From an uncultured Mucilaginibacter sp. (GTDB taxonomy: Bacteria; Bacteroidota; Bacteroidia; Sphingobacteriales; Sphingobacteriaceae), in NCBI RefSeq assembly GCF_946479965.1, contig NZ_CAMLHX010000024.1, forward strand, positions 1-58,124: a stretch of 58,124 bases of DNA. The letters run 5' to 3'. The translations under genes were made by a program, and so were the position numbers. The notes under the pieces were generated by a model. It saw only the letters and a list, made by a program, of their open reading frames with translations. It was not told where the DNA came from and searched no databases. Every line of letters begins with the position of its first letter. The stretch's first letter is position 1. Below are positions 35,249 to 44,137 of the stretch, piece after piece.

Positions 35249-36829
35249 CTACTGTTTCAGCATTTTTTGCATAATCTCTGTTGCCTTACGTAAATTTTCA
35301 TTGAACTGGGCGTCTTTTGCCGCTTTAGCTCTTTGCCGTTCTAATTCTGCCTGGCGCTCCCGCTCTTCTCTTGCAGCTACCCGCTCAGCCTCGGCCCGTT
35401 TTTGTTCCGCTGCGTTAGCGGCGCGGGTAGCTTCCATTTTTCTGTCGTAAATTACAAACTGGTTTTCTTTAATAACTTTGTCGTAGATTTTTTTATAATC
35501 GTCTACACTGTCAAATTGTGCAGACAACGATTGCAGGTAGGCATTATCAAAGCTATAAACTATAAAGGGGGCCGTCCATTCTGTTGTTAAATTTACTTTA
35601 AGCAGCACTCTAACCGTTTTACCTGCAGGCGTCATATAATAAAACTCAAAATCATCTGCTTTACTATCAAAAACATATTGCTTTGCTTTGTCGTCGTACT
35701 TTACCTTAGTTAAATACTTTTTTGTGAGCATTTTTGCAACTTCCTCCTCAGTTCCTACATTGCGATGTGCCAATAAATCAGAGAAATTGGGGGTTGGAGC
35801 CAACGCGAGCCGTGTATCCAGGTCGGTCAACGAGGGGCTTATTTTAAAGTAAATATAATGGTTGATGTTGCTAATTACACATTCAATATTTTTACTGAAA
35901 TAATTACTTACGTCGCGTCCCGTGCCTGTTTTGGTCCAGGCTGATAGATCAAATGCCTTTTTTAGTTTACTAAACGCTATTGGATCAGGCGCGGTAAAAG
36001 TTATATTGCTAAGCAACCAAAGTTTGTTCAATTCAAAATCTACAGTAACATTTCTGTTAAAATAAGTGCTATAATTGGTGCTGGCAAGTTGGTTGTTTTC
36101 GTCCAGCGTATGCCCGCTAAGCTTTTTATAGTAAAATGAATAACCCAGTTTATTTACAAAATTTAGCGCTGCATTGGTAACATCTACATAGTTGCTATGT
36201 ATATCAATATTGTTTATATCAAAATCCTGCGTGGCGGCTGGTAGTTGTGTGTTGCTATGTGCAACGCGTTCCGTTGAAATGTAATAAATTAATCCGGGCT
36301 CATCCTCATTACTATCCAAATCTTCCATTGAACTTAAAGTAGTGAAGATGTCGCCATTTCTGTACAAGGTGTCGCTATAACCTTCGCTTATTGTTGTGAG
36401 GCTGCCAACGCCCAACATTGCTTTTATTGCATTATAATGTTTTAGATTTTTGACTGAAAAAGATATTTTGTTAACGATATTTGTTTTTGGAGCGGTAACG
36501 TACGCTGTTAGGCGACCGCCAAACTCAAGCGATTTTTCAACCTCGGCGTTACCGGGATCCTTTTCGTGTGTAACAGGATTAAAACTGGGCAGAGTTTCCT
36601 CATCCAAATTGTTTAGATCGACCTTTAGTTTTTTGAATTCATCGCTTAAAATTTGTACTGCATCGTCGGCATCCTTACCCAGAAAGTCTATTCTGTTTAA
36701 TACGGTTTTTGAAACCGGCTTTGCAACCGTTTTTGCACCCGGCTTAGCTATCGGCTTTTTAACTTGAGCGCTTAGCTGGCTGCTAACTGCTATGCTTAAC
36801 AAAACTGCAATACAAAATGTACTTTTCAT
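35249..36829 (-). CDS. exported protein of unknown function with C-terminal coiled coil
   Basis: A 526-aa protein that I do not recognise. It has a signal peptide (about residues 1-21, ending LSAQ) and a short Lys/Pro/Ala-rich tract (VKKPIAKPGAKTVAKPVSK). The central part is mixed alpha/beta with aromatic- and Asn-rich segments. The C-terminal 60 residues are rich in Ala, Glu and Arg and should form a coiled coil. The gene is convergent with plsC (34 bp apart) and appears monocistronic. A periplasmic or surface location is inferred from the signal peptide. Confidence 0.7.
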   Translation of the reverse strand: MKSTFCIAVLLSIAVSSQLSAQVKKPIAKPGAKTVAKPVSKTVLNRIDFLGKDADDAVQILSDEFKKLKVDLNNLDEETLPSFNPVTHEKDPGNAEVEKSLEFGGRLTAYVTAPKTNIVNKISFSVKNLKHYNAIKAMLGVGSLTTISEGYSDTLYRNGDIFTTLSSMEDLDSNEDEPGLIYYISTERVAHSNTQLPAATQDFDINNIDIHSNYVDVTNAALNFVNKLGYSFYYKKLSGHTLDENNQLASTNYSTYFNRNVTVDFELNKLWLLSNITFTAPDPIAFSKLKKAFDLSAWTKTGTGRDVSNYFSKNIECVISNINHYIYFKISPSLTDLDTRLALAPTPNFSDLLAHRNVGTEEEVAKMLTKKYLTKVKYDDKAKQYVFDSKADDFEFYYMTPAGKTVRVLLKVNLTTEWTAPFIVYSFDNAYLQSLSAQFDSVDDYKKIYDKVIKENQFVIYDRKMEATRAANAAEQKRAEAERVAAREERERQAELERQRAKAAKDAQFNENLRKATEIMQKMLKQ

Positions 36830-37175
36830 GCTTAAAAAAATTGTATAAGGGGTTCGGTGTTTGCCTATTGCTACCTCAGCACTGAATCAGAGAGCAAATG
36901 ATGCATTTACCGGTTAAAAATCAAATATAAGTTATTGGTAATCTATATCATATACCTAATAATAGCTATTTTTTGATCTTAATTATACAAAACCCCGACA
37001 TGTATCAACAGCATTTCAATAATGTGCGAAGATGTATTCGGTCGTTTCAATGTGTTGCACACACGCCGCGAGCGAACACTCATCCTCACCGAAACAATCC
37101 GCCCTTCGCCGATTTAATACACCCCTTCGCCCGATAATCATTTTAGCAGATTAAGCGCCACGCTACTTTCGCGGC
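36830..37175. other. 346-bp divergent intergenic region
   Basis: This spacer separates the unknown exported protein (minus) from the small membrane protein (plus). Its left half is AT-rich and its right half (37050-37140) is more GC-rich, with no open frame. Apart from the promoter at 37164-37171, I see no dyad or repeat that stands out. Confidence 0.5.
37164..37171 (+). promoter_or_regulatory. candidate promoter of the DUF1772-like gene, leaderless spacing
   Basis: TACTTTCG differs from TAnnTTTG by one base, and only four bases (CGGC) separate it from the ATG at 37176, the same spacing as at nuoA. TTTT lies 19 bp upstream as a weak -33 box. Confidence 0.4.
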
Positions 37176-37649
37176 ATGACAAATTTGATCCTCTTAACAT
37201 TATTGCTGCTTACCATTACCTTAAGCCTGGGTGGTGGCCTTTACGAAACGTTGGTTATCTATCCCAACTGGAAAAAAGACGTTCATCCCTCAACGCTTTT
37301 AGAAAAACTGCACAGTTCGGGGCAAATGCTGGCGGGTAACAGGTTTTGGCCATTGGTGTCGCCGGCGCAGGTTTTGCTTTCAATAGCTAACATGGTTATG
37401 GCTTACCTGCATGATGGCCCGGCAAGGGAAGTGTGGTTGACAGCCGCTATCATCATATTTGTATCGCGGGTTATCACCTTCAGTTACTTTATACCCGTAA
37501 TGCTGCGCTATATAATGAAGTCCGAACATGTTGAACCCAACCGCTTGCGCACTATTGTTAAATGGTGGGTGGGGTTAAGTCCGTTACGGTTACTACCCGA
37601 AGCTGCCGCCTGGGGTTTGTGCATCTATGCATTGGCGAAAATGATATAG
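37176..37649 (+). CDS. DUF1772-like small integral membrane protein
   Basis: A 157-aa protein with four hydrophobic helices (about residues 3-22, 58-76, 86-106 and 135-155). The pattern of LGGGLYETLVIYPNW at the first helix, FWPLVSPAQVLL, and a paired Arg/Trp segment near the C-terminus resembles DUF1772 (anthrone oxygenase-like) membrane proteins. No function is established. It stands alone on the plus strand before a small lipoprotein gene. Confidence 0.6.
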   Translation: MTNLILLTLLLLTITLSLGGGLYETLVIYPNWKKDVHPSTLLEKLHSSGQMLAGNRFWPLVSPAQVLLSIANMVMAYLHDGPAREVWLTAAIIIFVSRVITFSYFIPVMLRYIMKSEHVEPNRLRTIVKWWVGLSPLRLLPEAAAWGLCIYALAKMI

Positions 37650-37715
37650 GCTTAATTAAAAACGTGTTGGGCTGTAATATTTAGCAGCTATCTGCAACTA
37701 ACTATAAAAAACATT

Positions 37716-37910
37716 ATGAAAGCATTAGTATTGTTTATTATGTTATCCCTTGCGTTAACTGCCTGCGGACCAGAGTCATCGCCCGAGGGCAGAATGACCA
37801 TAAAGCTGAGTGAGCTTAAACAAGAAATAGACAGCCTGAAAACTCAAAACGCAGGGATAAAGGACAGTCTGGCTAAAATAAGTACGGAGCTAAAAACTTT
37901 AAAAAAATAA
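37716..37910 (+). CDS. small putative lipoprotein with coiled-coil tail
   Basis: A 64-aa protein with a lipoprotein signal (FIMLSLALTACGP, Cys at about 17). The mature part, about 47 residues, is a single heptad-like helix (LSELKQEIDSLKTQNAGIKD). The layout is reminiscent of Braun-type small lipoproteins, although no homology can be claimed. A strong terminator follows directly. Confidence 0.65.
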   Translation: MKALVLFIMLSLALTACGPESSPEGRMTIKLSELKQEIDSLKTQNAGIKDSLAKISTELKTLKK

Positions 37911-37915
37911 ACAAA

Positions 37916-37955
37916 AAAGCGTTTGTGCTGAATACTCATTCAACACAAACGCTTT
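37916..37955. terminator. bidirectional terminator
   Basis: GCGTTTGTG (37919-37927) pairs with CACAAACGC (37944-37952), extended by AAA/TTT on both sides. It serves the small lipoprotein gene on the plus strand and the 104-aa gene on the minus strand. Confidence 0.85.
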
Positions 37956-37975
37956 CAGAACTTATAAGGGAAATA

Positions 37976-38290
37976 TTACCGTACCGGCCGCTGCGCGTTG
38001 TAGGCAATAATATATTCCATATCGGGTTGTGCTGAGCCAAGCTCGGCAATAAAGCCCGGTTTTGTCTGCGCAATTTTTCCTTTAACCAAATAAAAAAGCT
38101 CAGCCAGTTTCTCAGGAAAAGCTTTTACAGATACGGTAGGATAGTACTGTTTTTCAAGAGCTGCCTTTTCTGCAGTAGCTACGGCGCGTAATGACCAAGC
38201 CTCATCGGGCTTAAAACCAAGTTCGGTAGCCTTATTATCCAGATCATATACGTATACCCTGGCTTGTTGTTCAACGGTTGTTATTTTCAT
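37976..38290 (-). CDS. hypothetical cytoplasmic protein
   Basis: A 104-aa protein starting MKITTVEQQA that I do not recognise. It has no signal peptide or membrane segment. It is rich in Ala, Glu and Lys, with motifs such as VYVYDLDNKATELGF and KAFPEKLAELFYLVKG, and is probably alpha/beta. The frame is open for a further 22 codons upstream (to 38356), with another Met at 38326, so the start is uncertain. The shared terminator supports that it is a real transcript. Confidence 0.55.
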   Translation of the reverse strand: MKITTVEQQARVYVYDLDNKATELGFKPDEAWSLRAVATAEKAALEKQYYPTVSVKAFPEKLAELFYLVKGKIAQTKPGFIAELGSAQPDMEYIIAYNAQRPVR

Positions 38291-38593
38291 GGTGTTTATC
38301 TTTAAAGCATTCTGATAGATATTCATTTTCTCCCTGCCATTAACTGATGCAGGCACCTCTTGACAAAACGCCTTAGCTTGAGTGCCAATTATATCGGCTT
38401 TAAAAACAAGATTACATTCAATCTATTTTACCGGTATTATTTAGCAAAAGCTTAAAAATTACCGATTTGAAATTAAGAGTAACGTCTAAGAGAAGTAGTG
38501 GTATAACGACCAGATTTTTATAAAGATAGTGTTTAATGGCGTTGATACACTATTTATATTACTACGTTAACCTATTGTGAGGAACAATGGGTA
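38291..38593. other. intergenic region after the exopolysaccharide operon
   Basis: About 300 bp, AT-rich, with no convincing gene. ATAGTGT (38526-38532) and ACACTAT (38547-38553) form a 7-bp inverted repeat with a 14-base loop, 41 bp past the stop of the 523-aa membrane protein gene. It may act as a weak terminator. Confidence 0.4.
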
Positions 38594-40165
38594 TTAAAAT
38601 TTGTAAAGTACCCAATTAGTGGTTTCGTGCACTTTTTGCAGCCTGGCGTAATTATTTACCGTTTGATAAAGAATCGGCGGGTATTTTGAGTTAAGCAGTG
38701 TATACCCTGCCATTAAATTTTTAGGTGAAGCGATCAGTATGTATTCGGCATAATCGGCGGGCGATTCTATGGCGCTTAAGTAACCATTCTGATAAGGCAT
38801 AATAAGGCCGGAAATGTTATCAGTAAATGCAATTATTTTATAGGAGATCGCGTCATCAACCAATACGCGCGCCTTTTCGGGCAGGCCATTAATGTAATTG
38901 GCCATCTCACGCTCTTCGTCTTCATCTGTATCAAGTTTCCTGTCAATAAACGCGGTGATAAACTTTTTTTCTTCATCTAATGATGAATTCTTTAAAAAGT
39001 AATATCCGGTGAAAACCTGCAGCGCCATAATTAAACCCAGCGCCGTTTTAAACACAAATTGCTGTTTAATACCGCCTCCTTTTATAATTACGCATAAAAA
39101 TGCAAGTATTAAAAAAATAAGATAGTACTGATAAGCAATAAACACTTTCTCGTACTTTAAATGTAAAAACTCAACAAAGGCAAAAGGGGTAAGCAGGGTA
39201 AGTATTTGGTAAACCTTGTCCCTAAAAAAGAATATCATTAACAAAATGAGGGGGCAAAAAACCAATACCTTAGCCGAAATAAGTAATGAAATTTCTCCCA
39301 TTTCGCCTTGCGGATTTAAAGAGGCCAGGTCATAGTTCAGGCGGTCGGCTAACACCGTCCAGGTTGAATACGGGCTTTCTAAAAAGTAATCAACGTCATT
39401 AGCGTTGGTTAGATTAAATAGCTTATAACAAATAATTGAGGCGATGGGCAGAATAAAAAGTATAAGATACAGCGCGAAGGTTTTATTGATAAGCTTACGC
39501 CGCAGCGAAGGGCTGTTAAAGCTTAACGTCATCCGGAAGATAGATTCCTTTTCGGCCAGGTTAAGACTATGTACGGCAATTGAGAAAATGAGCGGTATAA
39601 AAAACAGCGTGAGCCAAATAAATTTATAATCGCAAAATAGCAGCAGAACAAGGCACACGCTGGCTATTGATACGTGGAACGTTGTATTGGATTGATAATA
39701 TTTGAACAGGTTGGAGAAGAACAAATAAAAGAACAAAAGCACCAGGTAAATAGACTTACCCGAGCAGGCCGCGTAAAGCATACCGGGATGAAATAAAAAC
39801 ACGGCCAGTAGTAAGAATAAATAAAAATCGTCTTTCAGATTTTTTATAACTGCACCGGCCATTAGGTAAAAAAGCACGGCCGTACCTATGGCTGAGGCTA
39901 TAACAGGCGCCAACAACGGATCGACCAAAATAAAAGCGAAAGTGGCAAAGAATGGCATAATAGGCGCGGTAAGCCCTATAACTTTTAGCCTGTCGCCAAC
40001 GCCCTCAAATATAATACGCACCTTCTCTACATAAAAAAGCGACTCGAGGTTGTTGTAGCCCATATCATTCAGCACATAACCACAAATAAGATAATAAACA
40101 GCCAACAGCAATGTTATTATCAGCAACGAATGGCCTTTGCTTATTTTTATTTTACTGAACAGCAT
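38594..40165 (-). CDS. polytopic membrane protein of the exopolysaccharide operon (GT-C/ArnT-like layout)
   Basis: A 523-aa protein with about ten to twelve hydrophobic helices (residues 12-400) and a soluble C-terminal domain of about 120 residues that ends WVLYKF. This layout resembles GT-C fold glycosyltransferases of the GT39/ArnT group, but I cannot identify the catalytic acidic loop with certainty. It overlaps the GT2 synthase gene by 14 bp and is the last gene of the operon, so it is likely to act on or with the same glycan. Confidence 0.65.
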   Translation of the reverse strand: MLFSKIKISKGHSLLIITLLLAVYYLICGYVLNDMGYNNLESLFYVEKVRIIFEGVGDRLKVIGLTAPIMPFFATFAFILVDPLLAPVIASAIGTAVLFYLMAGAVIKNLKDDFYLFLLLAVFLFHPGMLYAACSGKSIYLVLLFFYLFFSNLFKYYQSNTTFHVSIASVCLVLLLFCDYKFIWLTLFFIPLIFSIAVHSLNLAEKESIFRMTLSFNSPSLRRKLINKTFALYLILFILPIASIICYKLFNLTNANDVDYFLESPYSTWTVLADRLNYDLASLNPQGEMGEISLLISAKVLVFCPLILLMIFFFRDKVYQILTLLTPFAFVEFLHLKYEKVFIAYQYYLIFLILAFLCVIIKGGGIKQQFVFKTALGLIMALQVFTGYYFLKNSSLDEEKKFITAFIDRKLDTDEDEEREMANYINGLPEKARVLVDDAISYKIIAFTDNISGLIMPYQNGYLSAIESPADYAEYILIASPKNLMAGYTLLNSKYPPILYQTVNNYARLQKVHETTNWVLYKF

Positions 40166-41996
40166 TTGTAGGGTTATGGGTTTTACTTAAACCATGGTTG
40201 GTTTTTTCCCAATAAAAGGGTTTTACAATAAGTTGATAAAGGCCTTTATAAGCCGCCCACGAGTGTAATAACCAATAAACAGGGTTGGCTATGGCAAATA
40301 GTATAAGCTCGTAATAACGGCGCTTAAACACCGCCATCATGTTAACATATATCATTAATATATTACCTACCATAAGGTTGATAATTGACATGAACAACAC
40401 CCAATCCGGAAACAGCGTACGAATAGTTTCCAGGCCGAATATCAGGTAGCAAAAAAATATGCACAGCAGCAATGGATAAACTAAAAACGTTATAGGCGTA
40501 GCTCCAATAAAAAAGTTAAAACCCAGAAAGCCCTTCCAGCCCAATTTTCTCCATAGGGCAACCGGGTTGCGCATATGCACCAGGTGCGTTTGCATATAAC
40601 CTTTTATCCAACGCGAACGCTGGCGCACCCAGTTAAACATTTCGTTGTTGGCCTCTTCATAAGTAGTAGAATTAATAATAGCTACTTTATATCCTTTATC
40701 ATACGCACGTACACCCAAATCAGCGTCCTCTGTAACATTGAAGGGGTCCCAACCACCAAGCTCAATCAGGTATTCAAATTTAAAGTGGTTACTGGTGCCG
40801 CCCAGCGGAATGGGTATATCAAAGGTATCAAGCCCCGGCAGCATATAATCAAACCAGTACGAATACTCGAGCGTAAACATGCGGGTAAGAAAGTTCTCGT
40901 TGCGGTTAAAGTAGTTAAGCGCGCTTTGAATAACGATGTAATTCTCGGGCAGTTTAGCAAACAATGCTACTACTTTTTTAAGCTGATCGGTATCTGGCAC
41001 ATCCTCGGCATCGTAAATGGTAAGGTATTTTCCCCTTGAAAAATGCAGCCCGTAATTACAAGCCTTAGGTTTGGTTTTAGGCATGTGGAACGGAACCACA
41101 ATTACCTCAAACACCGCCGGGAAATCTAAATTACGTACCGCGTTAAGTGTTTTATCGTCGTCCTCCTCAATCAGTAATTTTATGTCGAGCTTTTCGCGCG
41201 GATAGTCAATGCTCTGCAGGTTCCAGATGAGTTTTTTTATCAGTTTATCTTCTTTATACACCGGCAGGTGGATGGTGTATATAGGCAAATCATCTTCAAC
41301 TACATCTCTAACTTCCTGTTTGCTAACGGCTACATCTAACTCAAACCGCGAACCTACCAGTGCCAAAAACAGCTTAAATACTATCGCTATCAAGAAAAAG
41401 CTGCTAAGCAATACGTTTATTATGATGGATGTATTTTTAAAACTTAGTACCAAACCAGCCGTTACAATCGCCAGTACTCCGAAGGTAAATACTAATTGCG
41501 GGGTGGTAAAAGTAGTAAGTGCAGAGTTTTTAGGGTCGCGGTTAAGCAACTCAAATACTGCGGACTTAACATATTTTTGCCCCAATAAAACGTGGCTTAG
41601 CCAGGTGATATCTAAATCTGACGCAACTATTATTTGGGGCTCAAGGTTATAGGTAGATCTTAAATAATTAATAAACGCCTCGTCGCTAGGGTCGGCCATC
41701 AGGGCAACTATCTTATTATTTTCAATACGCAGTGGCAAAGCCAGGTGCTGATCGGCAAATTTCAGCTCAATTTTGTCCAGCACTTCCTGGTCAAAGCCCT
41801 CCTCACGTATCTGCTGAAAAACATAACCTTCGTTGCTTAGCGATCGCTCGTAGTTTTTGCGGGATATATAGCCGAAATTAAGTGCTATTTTAACATAAGA
41901 TAAACCCGACCGTCGCGAAAAATCATCGATCCTTTCCTGGTCGGCTTCAGTTAAAAAGCCATCGCGTATTAAAAGCCTGGGGACAGATAACTGCAT
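40152..41996 (-). CDS. MshEN-domain processive GT2 glycosyltransferase (cellulose-synthase-like)
   Basis: A 614-aa protein. Residues 1-155 match the GspE-N/MshEN domain, with two tandem motifs (PRLLIRDGFLTEAD and VKIALNFGYISRKN) and the ending LPLRIENNKIVALMADPSD. Two membrane helices follow (about 165-215), then a GT2 domain (about 235-470) with the D, DxD, TED and QxxRW set of processive beta-glycosyltransferases (EEDDDKT, YDAEDVPD, TEDADLG near 421, QRSRWIKG near 457). Four more helices close the protein. Unlike BcsA it has no PilZ domain. In MshE, the domain binds cyclic di-GMP, but the Arg-Leu-Gly start of the motif is not conserved here. Confidence 0.85.
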   Translation of the reverse strand: MQLSVPRLLIRDGFLTEADQERIDDFSRRSGLSYVKIALNFGYISRKNYERSLSNEGYVFQQIREEGFDQEVLDKIELKFADQHLALPLRIENNKIVALMADPSDEAFINYLRSTYNLEPQIIVASDLDITWLSHVLLGQKYVKSAVFELLNRDPKNSALTTFTTPQLVFTFGVLAIVTAGLVLSFKNTSIIINVLLSSFFLIAIVFKLFLALVGSRFELDVAVSKQEVRDVVEDDLPIYTIHLPVYKEDKLIKKLIWNLQSIDYPREKLDIKLLIEEDDDKTLNAVRNLDFPAVFEVIVVPFHMPKTKPKACNYGLHFSRGKYLTIYDAEDVPDTDQLKKVVALFAKLPENYIVIQSALNYFNRNENFLTRMFTLEYSYWFDYMLPGLDTFDIPIPLGGTSNHFKFEYLIELGGWDPFNVTEDADLGVRAYDKGYKVAIINSTTYEEANNEMFNWVRQRSRWIKGYMQTHLVHMRNPVALWRKLGWKGFLGFNFFIGATPITFLVYPLLLCIFFCYLIFGLETIRTLFPDWVLFMSIINLMVGNILMIYVNMMAVFKRRYYELILFAIANPVYWLLHSWAAYKGLYQLIVKPFYWEKTNHGLSKTHNPTNAVQ

Positions 41997-42011
41997 GTGT
42001 TATAGTGAATA

Positions 42012-42034
42012 CCCCGGTGCCTGTGGCACCGGGG
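42012..42034. other. GC-rich intercistronic stem-loop between bcsB-like and GT2 genes
   Basis: CCCCGGTGCC (42012-42021) and GGCACCGGGG (42025-42034) form a perfect 10-bp stem with a 3-base loop, in the 45-bp spacer. No T run follows on the minus strand, so it is more likely an mRNA-processing or attenuation structure than a terminator. Confidence 0.75.
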
Positions 42035-42041
42035 CGTATAA

Positions 42042-44123
42042 TTAGTCGGTAAATATATCCTGTGATTTTTGAACCTTAGCACGTATGTAAAGGAACGACA
42101 ACAGTATTAGCACCAACATGGCCAATAGTATATACAAGTTGTAGCTTTCCCAAAAACGGGTAAGTACGCTCTTTGTATCAATATACTCCAGGTTTTCGCT
42201 TGATTTACTGATATTAAACAAATACTTGTTGTTATTTACATCAGATATAGCCACGTTACTTGAAAGGGTAGAGAGTTGCTCGGTGATAGATCGCGACGCT
42301 GACGTGAAGGCATCGTCCAGATGCTTACCGGTTGCTGTTAACACAAGCATTGCGTTGTTGCTGCGCCCGTAAAATATCTGGGCCAACCCGTTTGACACCG
42401 AGTCAGAAAGCTCGTATACTATCTTGTTGGTTTCGTTATTGTATAACCTAAACTTACGGTCAAACCTAATAGGTGCGTCCGGAAACTCTTTCATCAACGG
42501 ATCGTCAGCAGACAACAGAGCGATAATATGATTCTTTTTCAAATCGTTCACATCCATGTCGGCAGAGTAAGTAAACTCGGGGAAATTATTAGCGTTAATA
42601 TTATTGTTTAACTCATAAATTATTTCTCCCAAAGCCCCTGCAGCAAAAGGCGCATATTTTTTACTTATAACTATACGCGTGGTTCCGTTATTAAAAGCTT
42701 CAGGATATTGATAAAAGCTAAGGTCGCTGGTAACAAATGGATTTTTTGACTCTAAATACGATTTATCCACATCCACCTCGGCAAAGAATCCGTTAAAGGA
42801 ATTTAGACAGTTGCCGCCACCAGAGTAAAACCGAAACTCGGTTACCAACGTGTTGTATTTATGATGCTGGTAACGGTTTATTGTTATGGCGGTGTTTAGT
42901 TTACCTGTACCATCTAATTTTTCTGACTGTATCAGCATACCATTAAGATATATATTAAGATATCCCCTATCACCTTGCGCCAGGCTGCTATAGTTACCTA
43001 TAACCCTTATCTCAACTTCTTTTGGTGTAAAACTAAAATCGCTGTTTTTAAAGTTGTAAACACTTTTAAGGCTCCCTACACCTGACATGAAGTTGGTAGT
43101 TGCGCCAATTTGCCTGAAACTTAGTTTAGAACGATTTTCGTCAATGGTTTTGAAGAAAGTGTTTTCTGCTTTATTTATTATCAGGTAATCTCCAAAGGTG
43201 GAATTTAAAATATTTATGTTCCCCAAAGCGGTTATGGTTTTTTCGTAACCCGTATCATCGGCACCGGTTACAAATAATATTTCTGATGGAACCAAGCTGG
43301 GAGCGAGCGATTTAACAGGTATCAGTCCCTTTCTGGTCTTCACCATACGGACAACAGTATCCACCACATTTACCGCCTCTTTGTTTAGGTAAAACAAGCC
43401 TTCACCTTTTTGTGGTGTTACTTTAATCCTGCTACGTTGGTCGGCAGTTAACCGCGCAATATCGCCTACTACAACGTAGTTTTTTACACTATCCGGCAGC
43501 GTTCCTTGTGTATAAACTTCAATGTTGCGCACATCTGCTTTTTTTAAACGCGAATATGCCCATGCTACAGCTTTCAGATCATGCAGGCTGGGGTTTTTCG
43601 GATAAACAATTGCGTGCATGCTTTCAAAACTGTTGGCGATATTTACATTGGCAAAAAAGTTAGAATTGCTTTTTACCAGCGACAAGTAGGAATATGCTTT
43701 CACTTTTAACCACATTGCCGGGTTATCCAGATCCTTACACTTCTCATCAGACACGGCAAGTAAGGTTCTGATCTGTATTTTAAGGTATTTGTCGCCAGAA
43801 ACATCCTCTCGGTGTAAATCAAGCACCAACTCCTGTATAGTATTTTTGGTAAGGCGGGCGCTATACGCGGGCTTGTCGTTAATAAGCACGTTTACGAATG
43901 ACTTATCTCGGATGAGCGCTTGCGATGCCTCAAAGAACAACACCAGTTTACTGCCATTAATTTCAATAAGCGGATCAATTTTAAGGAAATAAGCGGTGCT
44001 TCCACTAGGGCCCGTTACGGCTTCATCATCATGCCCCATGGCTTTAAATGAAACTATTTTTTGAGCGAAAGTGGCTGTGCTCAGTAAAAATAAAAAAGCT
44101 AACAAGCTTAAAAATTTGTTCAT
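42042..44123 (-). CDS. BcsB-like cellulose synthase accessory protein
   Basis: A 693-aa protein with a signal peptide (about residues 1-20), a large periplasmic region and one C-terminal membrane helix (about 663-683). The order and blocks fit BcsB (PF03170): FFEASQALIRDKSFVNVLIN near residue 64, which is the carbohydrate-binding jelly-roll start, and GGGNCLNSFNGFFAEVD near 436. BcsB binds the membrane synthase through its last helix and guides the glucan through the periplasm. The family name mentions cyclic di-GMP, but BcsB itself does not carry the PilZ site. Confidence 0.85.
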   Translation of the reverse strand: MNKFLSLLAFLFLLSTATFAQKIVSFKAMGHDDEAVTGPSGSTAYFLKIDPLIEINGSKLVLFFEASQALIRDKSFVNVLINDKPAYSARLTKNTIQELVLDLHREDVSGDKYLKIQIRTLLAVSDEKCKDLDNPAMWLKVKAYSYLSLVKSNSNFFANVNIANSFESMHAIVYPKNPSLHDLKAVAWAYSRLKKADVRNIEVYTQGTLPDSVKNYVVVGDIARLTADQRSRIKVTPQKGEGLFYLNKEAVNVVDTVVRMVKTRKGLIPVKSLAPSLVPSEILFVTGADDTGYEKTITALGNINILNSTFGDYLIINKAENTFFKTIDENRSKLSFRQIGATTNFMSGVGSLKSVYNFKNSDFSFTPKEVEIRVIGNYSSLAQGDRGYLNIYLNGMLIQSEKLDGTGKLNTAITINRYQHHKYNTLVTEFRFYSGGGNCLNSFNGFFAEVDVDKSYLESKNPFVTSDLSFYQYPEAFNNGTTRIVISKKYAPFAAGALGEIIYELNNNINANNFPEFTYSADMDVNDLKKNHIIALLSADDPLMKEFPDAPIRFDRKFRLYNNETNKIVYELSDSVSNGLAQIFYGRSNNAMLVLTATGKHLDDAFTSASRSITEQLSTLSSNVAISDVNNNKYLFNISKSSENLEYIDTKSVLTRFWESYNLYILLAMLVLILLSFLYIRAKVQKSQDIFTD

Positions 44124-44137
44124 CGGATGCGGTATGG

